From: JALYUA01 sp038203955 | Lineage (GTDB): Bacteria; Acidobacteriota; Thermoanaerobaculia; UBA5066; Gp7-AA6 | Reading direction: 5' to 3' | Assembly (NCBI GenBank): GCA_038203955.1 | Contig: JBBRDK010000001.1 | Span: 1-64,000, forward strand | Length of the DNA: 64,000 bases | Shown: piece by piece, positions 26,536 through 33,077 of the stretch | Layout: the number at the start of each line of letters is the position of its first letter | Position numbering within the stretch: position 1 is the stretch's first letter | Translations under genes and position numbers: made by a program | The notes under the pieces: model-generated | What the model was told of the DNA's origin: nothing | The model's database searches: none | What the model saw: the letters and a program-made list of their open reading frames with translations, nothing else

Positions 26536-27390
26536 TTGACCTCCCGCGGGCGGAAGAGCGCGGAGGACCCGATCGGGCCGTCCGCCGCGTGGATCGCGCC
26601 CGCGGCGCTGTTTCTCCTCGTCGCCTTCGTCGCTCCCTTCGCCGCTCTCCTGCGCGCGGCCTCGCACGGGGATCCCGGGGCATTCCTTCGCGAGTTCGGC
26701 GGAGTCTGGACGCAGCCGCACACGAGGCGCGCGCTCGGCAACGGGCTCGCGCTTTCGGCCGCCGTTTCCATCGGCGCCATCCTTCTCTGCCTGCCTCCGG
26801 CGCATCTGCTCGCCCGCGCCCGCTTCCGGGGCCGCGGGGCCGCGCGGCTGCTCCTCTCCGTTCCGCTCGCTTTTTCCGGGGTGATCGTCGGCTTTCTCGC
26901 CGTCGTGATGCTCGGCCGGGTGGGGTTCGTTCCCGCCGTCGCGCAGGCGCTCTTCGGACGGCCGCTCGGGGCCGGGCTCGCCTACGCGCTGCCGGGACTC
27001 TTCCTCGCGTACCTCTTTTTCGAGATTCCCCGGGCGGTGCTCGCCCTGGAGGCGGCCTTCGCGCGCCTGGACCCCGAGCTCGCCGCGGCGGCCCGCACGC
27101 TCGGCGCCGGTCCGGTGCAGCGCTTCGCGCGCGTCACCCTTCCCGCCCTGCGGCCGGCGCTCCTCGCGACATTTGCCACGACGTTTTCCGTCTCTCTCGG
27201 GTCGTACGGCGCGGCACTGATTCTGTCCCGGCGATTTTCCGTACTGCCGGTCGAGGCGTACCAGGAATTCACCGCCTTCGGCAACGACGCGGGCGCTTCC
27301 GCCATGGCGATCTGGCTCGCCGCGATCTCGATCGTGGTTTCGATAGCGGCGCGACGGGCTTCGCTCCGCGCACCGGAAGGGACGGGGTGA
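26536..27390 (+). CDS. ABC transporter permease (first of pair)
   Basis: A 284-residue inner-membrane permease with about six hydrophobic segments. The cytoplasmic EAA-type loop runs through LEAAFARLDPELAAAARTLG and RFARVTLPALRPALLATF, near residues 172-220, and contacts the ATPase. The TTG at 26536 is the only reasonable start; it lies 19 bp after the binding-protein gene. The stop overlaps the GTG of the second permease by four bases. The architecture is that of PotB/PhnU-type importers. Confidence 0.86.
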   Translation: MTSRGRKSAEDPIGPSAAWIAPAALFLLVAFVAPFAALLRAASHGDPGAFLREFGGVWTQPHTRRALGNGLALSAAVSIGAILLCLPPAHLLARARFRGRGAARLLLSVPLAFSGVIVGFLAVVMLGRVGFVPAVAQALFGRPLGAGLAYALPGLFLAYLFFEIPRAVLALEAAFARLDPELAAAARTLGAGPVQRFARVTLPALRPALLATFATTFSVSLGSYGAALILSRRFSVLPVEAYQEFTAFGNDAGASAMAIWLAAISIVVSIAARRASLRAPEGTG

Positions 27391-28208
27391 CGGGCTCGTC
27401 GGGGGAACGGCTACGGTCCGCCTCCGCGGCCGCGCTCCTCCTTCTCCTCCTCGCGGTGGTCGCGGCGCCTCTGGCCGTCGTTGTGGCCGGATCCGTTCTC
27501 GACCCACGCCTTCTCGGCCTGAGCAGCGAGAGCTGGGAGGCGGGCTCCCGGCACACCACCTGGTTCTCGTACGTTCTTTCTCTCTACGGGCGGCACCTCG
27601 CCCGCTCCGCGGCGCTCGCGCTCTGCGTCGTCGTTCTGGCGTTCGCCCTGGGCGCGCCCGCGGCCTACGGCCTGTCGCGCCGCAGGGATGCGTTCGCGCG
27701 CGCCGTGGCCGTTCTGCTGGACACTCCGCTCGCCGTGCCGGGCCTCGCGGTGGCGATCGGACTCCTCCTCGCCTATCCGAGAGCGCGAGCGAGCGGGGCG
27801 ACGCTCGCGGCCGGCCACCTCGTCTATGCGCTTCCGTTTTTCGTGCGCGCCGCCGGCAACGCGCTTTCCGGGGGAAACGTCTCGGAGCTCGAGGAGGCCG
27901 CGGCCGTGTCGGGCGCCGGACGGTGGCAGCGGTTTCGCCGGATCGTTCTGCCTCTCGCCCGGCCCGGGCTCCTCGCCGGCGCGCTGATGGCGTTCACGAT
28001 CTCGTGGGGGGAGTTCAACGTCTCCTTCCTCCTTTCAACGCCGACGACGTCGACGTTTCCCTCGGCCCTCTACCTCACCTACACGACGAACAGCTTTCCG
28101 GTGGCGGCGGCGGCGACCACGCTCTTTCTCGCGGCGGCCGTTCCGGCGCTCGCCCTTCTCCAGCGCATCGCTTCCCCCGAGGCCGCGCGATTCGGGGAGG
28201 CGGCGTGA
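27387..28208 (+). CDS. ABC transporter permease (second of pair)
   Basis: A 273-residue permease with about six hydrophobic segments and an EAA loop ELEEAAAVSGAGRWQRFRRI followed by VLPLARPGLLAG, near residues 167-200. PotC/PhnV-like. GTGA overlaps join it to the genes on both sides, which implies tight stoichiometry with the first permease and the ATPase. The start is fixed by the overlap; longer upstream frames are shadows of the first permease. Confidence 0.86.
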   Translation: MTGSSGERLRSASAAALLLLLLAVVAAPLAVVVAGSVLDPRLLGLSSESWEAGSRHTTWFSYVLSLYGRHLARSAALALCVVVLAFALGAPAAYGLSRRRDAFARAVAVLLDTPLAVPGLAVAIGLLLAYPRARASGATLAAGHLVYALPFFVRAAGNALSGGNVSELEEAAAVSGAGRWQRFRRIVLPLARPGLLAGALMAFTISWGEFNVSFLLSTPTTSTFPSALYLTYTTNSFPVAAAATTLFLAAAVPALALLQRIASPEAARFGEAA

Positions 28209-29281
28209 GCGCGCGAGTCCAGGTGCGGAGGCTGAGCAAGGCGTACGGGTCGCGCCCCGCGCTGGACGGCGTTTCCCTGACACTGGAGCCCGGCACGACG
28301 ACGACGCTCGTCGGCGCGTCCGGTTCCGGAAAGACGACCCTGCTTCGTTGCCTGGCCGGCCTCCTCGTTCCCGATTCGGGGGAGATCCTTTTCGATGGCC
28401 GCGATGTCGCCGCCGTTCCCGCCGAGCGACGGGGCGTCGGCGTGGTGTTCCAGTCGTATGCCCTCTTCCCGCACCTGACCGTGGCCGACAATCTGTCTTT
28501 CGGCCTGGACGTCCGAAGGACCTCCGCCAGCGACCGCGCCCGGCGCGTCGCCGAGCTCGCGGACGAGCTCGGCCTCGAGCGCCTCCTCGATCGCCGGCCG
28601 GGCGAGATCTCCGGGGGAGAGCGCCAGCGCGTGGCGCTCGGCCGCGCCCTCGCCTACCGTCCGGTTCTCCTTCTGCTCGACGAGCCGCTCGCCGCGCTCG
28701 ATCCGAACCTCGCCGACTCCGTCCGTGAGGCGCTCGCGCGCGCGATCGCGGCAGAGCGAACGACCGTCCTGCTCGTCACACACGATCGTTCGGACGCACT
28801 TCGGCTGGGTGACCGGGTCGTGCTCCTGCGCGCGGGCGAGGTCGAGCAGGAGGGCACTCCCCGCGACCTCTACCGTCAGCCGAACACAGAGTACGCGGCG
28901 AACTTTTTCGGGACCGGAGCGCTCTGGGAAGTGGAAGCGCGCGCCGAAGGCAGCGGGGTCGTCGCCGAGACGCCGCTCGGACGGGTCGCGCTGCCCGGCG
29001 CGCGGCCGGGACGCCTGCGCGTCATCGTTCGCCCCGAGGCGCTCTCGGTCCGACCTTCCGGCGGGACAAGTGTCACCGTCCGAGGTGTCTCCTATGAAGG
29101 CGACCGGTCGCGGATCCTGTTTACGGCGGGAGGCCGAGAGGCTGTCGTGCACGGCCCGGCGGACCTCGAAACAGCCCCCGGCGATCGTATTGCCGTCACG
29201 GTGGATCCGAGGCTTCTGGTCGTCCTCCCGGAAGAGAAGGCGTCGCTTTCCCGGGCGGACGAGCGCTCGCAAACCGCCTGA
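28205..29281 (+). CDS. ABC transporter ATP-binding protein with TOBE domain
   Basis: A 358-residue ATPase. Walker A GASGSGKTT is near residues 37-45, the signature ISGGERQRVALGRAL near 135-149, Walker B LLLLDEPLAALD near 155-166 and the switch His in VTHDRSDAL. A C-terminal TOBE-like regulatory domain (about 245-345) is typical of PotA/FbpC/PhnT-type importers. The GTG overlaps the permease stop. It powers the importer formed by the three preceding genes. The stop codon lies in a 6-bp hairpin. Confidence 0.93.
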   Translation: MSARVQVRRLSKAYGSRPALDGVSLTLEPGTTTTLVGASGSGKTTLLRCLAGLLVPDSGEILFDGRDVAAVPAERRGVGVVFQSYALFPHLTVADNLSFGLDVRRTSASDRARRVAELADELGLERLLDRRPGEISGGERQRVALGRALAYRPVLLLLDEPLAALDPNLADSVREALARAIAAERTTVLLVTHDRSDALRLGDRVVLLRAGEVEQEGTPRDLYRQPNTEYAANFFGTGALWEVEARAEGSGVVAETPLGRVALPGARPGRLRVIVRPEALSVRPSGGTSVTVRGVSYEGDRSRILFTAGGREAVVHGPADLETAPGDRIAVTVDPRLLVVLPEEKASLSRADERSQTA

Positions 29282-29290
29282 AAACAGGCG
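29275..29290 (+). terminator. Hairpin spanning the stop codon of the ATPase gene
   Basis: CGCCTG-AAAA-CAGGCG is a perfect 6-bp stem with an AAAA loop that includes the TGA stop (29279-29281). No U tract. It marks the end of the ABC/porin cluster and could be a 3'-end hairpin. Confidence 0.4.
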
Positions 29291-29504
29291 CGTCCGGACA
29301 CGGGCAGGACCTTTGCTGTAATGATCAGCGGGCCGCCGACGTTCTGATGGGAGCGAGGACCGCCCGGGGTCTAGCCAGGGGGAACGCGTCGCGCCACGGA
29401 CGCGCACGCGGCAAACGAGCCTAGGGAGCGATAACCGCCACGCCGCGAAACGCCCGCTTGGGCGGAAACGCGGGACGGGGGACCCGCCACAGATCGGGAG
29501 AGCC
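29282..29504 (+). other. 223-bp leader region before the efflux operon
   Basis: The longest untranslated gap here. It contains several GC-rich inverted repeats, including CGCCC-GCTT-GGGCG at 29451-29464, and possible -10-like TAATGA near 29320. I see no open frame with coding character and recognise no riboswitch or small-RNA consensus. A structured 5' leader is possible. Confidence 0.3.
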
Positions 29505-30977
29505 GTGAAAAGCAAGATCATCTGGATCGCCGTCATCGCCGTCGCCGCGGTCGGGCTCTACCTGGCGATCAACGGCCGGCGGAAGCCCGAAGAGAAATAC
29601 CGCACGGCGGCGATCGATCAGGGAGACATCACGCAGACGGTGGCCGCCACGGGGGCACTATCCGCCGTGACGACGGTCCAGGTCGGCAGCCAGGTCTCCG
29701 GCATCATCGCGAAGCTCTATGCGGACTTCAACAGCCAGGTGAAGAAGGGCGACCTCTTAGCCGAGCTGGACGAGACGCCGTTCAAGGAAAAGATCGCCCA
29801 GAACGTGGCGGCGCTGGAGAAGGCGCGGGTCGAGATGAGAAACGCGGAGATCTCCCTGCGGCGCCAGAAGGCCCTTTCGCAGCAGGGCCTGGCCCCGCAG
29901 GCGGACATCGACCAGGCCCAGGCCAACTATGACGCGGCGCGCGCCAGCGTCGCTCAGGCCCAGGCCACGCTCAATCAGGCGCAGACGGACCTGCGAAACT
30001 CCAAGATCAAGGCCCCGATCGACGGCGTGGTGGTCTCCCGCCAGTACGACGTGGGGCAGACGGTCGCCGCGTCCTTTCAGGCGCCGACGCTCTTCACGAT
30101 CGCGCAGGACCTGACCAAGATGCAGGTCTCCGCCGACATCTCCGAGTCCGACATCGGTCAGATCAAGGTCGGGGAGCCGGTCCGCTTCAACGTAGATGCG
30201 TATCCGGACCGGAATTTCCGGGGCAAGGTCGCCCAGGTCCGATTGAACGCGACGGTCAATCAGAACGTCGTCACGTATCCGGTCATCGTCGAGGTGAATA
30301 ACGAGGATCTGCTGTTGAAGCCTACGATGACCGCCAACGTCACGATCGACGTGGCGTCGGCGAAAAACGTCCTGCGCGTGCCGAACGCCGCGCTGCGCTT
30401 CCGCCCGGAGGTCAAGGAGGGCTCGGAGAAGTCCGCGGCCGCCACGGACCGGAGCGCGGGCTCGGGCGGCACATCGGGCGGAGGCCGCGCGGCAGCGGGG
30501 CAGACCGGTGAGTCCGCGCCGAGCGCGGCGGCGGGACAGGGACCGCCGGGAGCGAACCCGCCCGCGTCGGGCGGGGATGCGGCCGGTTCGGGCGGAGGGA
30601 CCGGCCAGGGCGCTCCGGGCGCGGGCCGCGGGGCGGGCGGCCGGGGAGGCGCGGGCGCGGCGGGAGTGCCGGGAGCTGCCGGCACGGCCGGTGGGTCCGG
30701 CGCCTGGGCGGGCCAGGGCCGCGGCGGACGGTCGGGCGCCCGCGCGAGAACATCGACGGTCTACATGCCCGCCGTCCCCAACGGCGAGCCGAAGGCCGTC
30801 GAGATTCGCACGGGAATCACCGACGGGCGGTTCACGCAGATCGTCTCGGGGGACGTGAAGGCGGGCGACCTCGTCATCGTGGGTCTCGCGACGACCAAGG
30901 CGTCCGCCACGGGCAACTCGCCGCTGGCCGCGCCGAGGGCCCCGGGAGGCGCGGGCGGCGGACGGAGAGGATTCTGA
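29505..30977 (+). CDS. MacA-like periplasmic adaptor (HlyD/RND family)
   Basis: A 490-residue membrane-fusion protein. One N-terminal membrane anchor (about 3-20) is followed by a lipoyl/biotinyl-like part (VQVGSQVSGIIAKLYADFNSQVKKGDLL), a coiled-coil hairpin rich in Ala/Gln (QADIDQAQANYDAARASVAQAQ) and beta-barrel domains. It would link the MacB-type ABC pump to an outer-membrane TolC channel; no TolC gene is near. Residues about 303-417 form a Gly/Ala/Ser/Pro-rich low-complexity insert inside the membrane-proximal domain, absent from typical MacA. The GTG at 29505 gives the anchor directly. Confidence 0.9.
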   Translation: MKSKIIWIAVIAVAAVGLYLAINGRRKPEEKYRTAAIDQGDITQTVAATGALSAVTTVQVGSQVSGIIAKLYADFNSQVKKGDLLAELDETPFKEKIAQNVAALEKARVEMRNAEISLRRQKALSQQGLAPQADIDQAQANYDAARASVAQAQATLNQAQTDLRNSKIKAPIDGVVVSRQYDVGQTVAASFQAPTLFTIAQDLTKMQVSADISESDIGQIKVGEPVRFNVDAYPDRNFRGKVAQVRLNATVNQNVVTYPVIVEVNNEDLLLKPTMTANVTIDVASAKNVLRVPNAALRFRPEVKEGSEKSAAATDRSAGSGGTSGGGRAAAGQTGESAPSAAAGQGPPGANPPASGGDAAGSGGGTGQGAPGAGRGAGGRGGAGAAGVPGAAGTAGGSGAWAGQGRGGRSGARARTSTVYMPAVPNGEPKAVEIRTGITDGRFTQIVSGDVKAGDLVIVGLATTKASATGNSPLAAPRAPGGAGGGRRGF

Positions 30978-31005
30978 CCGGGAGCCGGATCGCTCGCCGC
31001 CCGCG

Positions 31006-31731
31006 ATGACCGACCCCGCCGTCATCCGCATCGAGGACCTCGTCCGTGTCTACACGATGGGCGAGGTGGAAGTGCGGGCGCTCGACGGAGTCTGTCTCTC
31101 GATTCACCCGGGCGAATTCGTCGCCGTCATGGGGCCGTCGGGATCGGGAAAGAGCACCCTCATGAACATAGTGGGTTGCCTGGACCGCCCGACCGCCGGC
31201 CACTACTACTTAGACGGCACGGACGTCTCGGGGCTCGATCGCGACCAGCGGGCCGAGATCCGCAACGGCAAGATCGGGTTCGTGTTCCAGGCCTTCAATC
31301 TGCTGTCCCGCACCTCGGCGATCGAAAACGTGGAGCTCCCGCTCATCTACGCGGCCACCGCGCACACGGCGAAAGAGCGCGCGGACAAGGCGCGCCATTG
31401 CCTGGAGATCGTCGGCCTCGCGGGCCGCGAAGACCACATGCCGAGCCAGCTGTCCGGAGGGCAGCAGCAGCGCGTGGCGATCGCCCGCGCCTTGATCAAC
31501 GAGCCGAAGCTGATTCTCGCGGACGAGCCGACGGGAAACCTCGATACGCGCACCTCCGAAGAGGTCATGGCCGTCTTTCAGGACTTGAACGAGCGGGGAA
31601 AAACCGTCGTGCTGATCACCCACGAGCCCGACATCGCCGAGTACGCCCGGAGAGTCGTCGTGTTCAGGGACGGCAAACTGGTCGAGGACCGTCCGGTCGA
31701 AAGCCGGCGGTCCGCCGCCGCGAAAGCGTGA
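31006..31731 (+). CDS. MacB/LolD-type ABC ATPase
   Basis: A 241-residue ATPase of the MacB/LolD/FtsE type. Walker A GPSGSGKST is near residues 44-52, FQAFNLLSRTSAIENVELPL is the Q-loop region, the signature LSGGQQQRVAIARAL near 150, and Walker B LILADEPTGNLDT near 170. It is separate from its permease, as in many split MacAB-like pumps. It lies 28 bp after the adaptor gene and 7 bp before the permease gene. Confidence 0.93.
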   Translation: MTDPAVIRIEDLVRVYTMGEVEVRALDGVCLSIHPGEFVAVMGPSGSGKSTLMNIVGCLDRPTAGHYYLDGTDVSGLDRDQRAEIRNGKIGFVFQAFNLLSRTSAIENVELPLIYAATAHTAKERADKARHCLEIVGLAGREDHMPSQLSGGQQQRVAIARALINEPKLILADEPTGNLDTRTSEEVMAVFQDLNERGKTVVLITHEPDIAEYARRVVVFRDGKLVEDRPVESRRSAAAKA

Positions 31732-31738
31732 GGACCGA

Positions 31739-32956
31739 GTGCTGAAGTTTTTGACGATCCTGAAAGTGGGCCTGAAGGCGATCGTGCGCAACAAGCTCCG
31801 ATCGACGCTGACGGCCCTGGGAATCATCATCGGAGTGGCATGCGTGATCGCGATGATCGCCGTCGGCGGCGGCGCGCAGGCCGCCGTGCAGCAGCAGATC
31901 TCCTCCCTCGGCACCAACTTCCTGATGATCTTCCCTGGCGCGGCGACGCAGTCCGGAGCGCGGGTCTTCACGGGTCAGTCCACGATCACCGGAGACGACG
32001 TCGCCGCCGTGCGCAACGAGTGCCCCTCCGTGGCGTACGTTTCGCCGATGGCGCGTTCGTCCGCTCAGGTGGTCGTCGGAAACCTCAACTGGGCGACGTC
32101 GATCCAGGGCGTGGGGGTCGACTGGCCCTTCATCCGCTCGTGGAACGTGGACCGCGGCAGTTTCTTCGGGGATTCAGAAGTGCGTTCCGCCGCGAAGGTC
32201 TGCGTCCTGGGGGCGACGGTGGCGAGATCCCTCTTCGGCGACGAGAACCCGGTCAGCCAGACGGTGCGCATCAAGAATTTCCCCTTCAAGGTCATCGGAG
32301 TGCTCGAAAGCAAGGGCGGCAGCACGATGGGGCAGGACCAGGACGACACCGTCGTGGCGCCCTACTCGACGGTGATGAAGCTCCTGAAACGCACGACCAA
32401 AATCGACATGTTCATGGCGTCGGCGGTCTCGCGGGACGCGGTCGACGAGGCGCAGGCCGAGATCGAGGCTCTGCTGAGGCAGCGGCACCGGCTCGGCCCG
32501 GGCCAGGATGCCGACTTCCAGATCCGCTCGCAGCAGGAGATCGCCCAGACCGCCGACCAGACGTCCAAGCAGATGTCCGCGCTGCTGGCCGCGATCGCTT
32601 CCATCTCGCTGCTCGTGGGCGGCATCGGGATCATGAACATCATGCTGGTTTCCGTCACCGAGCGCACCCGAGAGATCGGCATTCGCATGGCGATCGGGGC
32701 CAAGGGCCGCGATATCCTCACCCAGTTCCTGATCGAGGCGCTCACGCTTTCCGTGGCCGGCGGGGCGATCGGCATTGCGCTCGGAATCGCCACATCGCGA
32801 TTCCTGGCGTGGAAGCAGCAGTGGCCCATCGTCCTGGCCCCCGCGGCGATCCTTCTGGCGTTCGGTTTCTCGGCGGCTATCGGAATCTTCTTCGGGTTCT
32901 ACCCGGCGAGAAAAGCGTCCCGCCTGGACCCGATCGACGCGCTCCGGTACGAATAG
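31739..32956 (+). CDS. MacB/FtsX-type ABC permease
   Basis: A 405-residue permease with one N-terminal helix (LRSTLTALGIIIGVACVIAM), a large periplasmic MacB_PCD domain (about 45-270) and three C-terminal helices (FtsX domain). VSVTERTREIGIRMAIGAKG near 303-322 and ASRLDPIDALRYE at the end are family marks. Such pumps act by mechanotransmission to expel antibiotics, peptides or lipids through the adaptor and TolC. It starts with GTG after a 7-bp gap. A heptamer array and the sensor-kinase promoter follow. Confidence 0.93.
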   Translation: MLKFLTILKVGLKAIVRNKLRSTLTALGIIIGVACVIAMIAVGGGAQAAVQQQISSLGTNFLMIFPGAATQSGARVFTGQSTITGDDVAAVRNECPSVAYVSPMARSSAQVVVGNLNWATSIQGVGVDWPFIRSWNVDRGSFFGDSEVRSAAKVCVLGATVARSLFGDENPVSQTVRIKNFPFKVIGVLESKGGSTMGQDQDDTVVAPYSTVMKLLKRTTKIDMFMASAVSRDAVDEAQAEIEALLRQRHRLGPGQDADFQIRSQQEIAQTADQTSKQMSALLAAIASISLLVGGIGIMNIMLVSVTERTREIGIRMAIGAKGRDILTQFLIEALTLSVAGGAIGIALGIATSRFLAWKQQWPIVLAPAAILLAFGFSAAIGIFFGFYPARKASRLDPIDALRYE

Positions 32957-32967
32957 CCGCTCTCAGC

Positions 32968-33002
32968 ACTGAGAACTGAAAACTGACAACTGATAACTGA
33001 CA
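32968..33002. repeat. Five heptamers ACTGANA downstream of the permease gene
   Basis: ACTGAGA, ACTGAAA, ACTGACA, ACTGATA, ACTGACA run head to tail at exact 7-bp spacing. Only the sixth base varies and it takes all four bases. The array then reads ACTCCTCC. It fills the gap between the MacB-type permease and the kinase leader. Confidence 0.93.
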
Positions 33003-33019
33003 ACTCCTCCCCCTGCCCG

Positions 33020-33025
33020 TAGAAT
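33020..33025 (+). promoter_or_regulatory. Candidate -10 box (TAGAAT) of the sensor-kinase transcript
   Basis: TAGAAT lies 13 nt before the ATG at 33039, which opens a 12-codon upstream ORF, and 48 nt before the TTG start of the kinase. The first ATG of the predicted transcript is therefore that of the upstream ORF. Confidence 0.4.
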
Positions 33026-33038
33026 GTTCGTACAAACC

Positions 33039-33077
33039 ATGTCTGATCTCCGGTCCTCCGGGATCCCCCCGCGTTGA
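33039..33077 (+). CDS. Possible 12-codon upstream ORF overlapping the kinase start
   Basis: ATG followed by 11 sense codons encodes MSDLRSSGIPPR and ends in TGA at 33075-33077, overlapping the kinase TTG start (TTGA). This may be a leader peptide that couples translation to the kinase. Alternatively a one-base sequence error could hide the true kinase N-terminus. Confidence 0.35.
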   Translation: MSDLRSSGIPPR

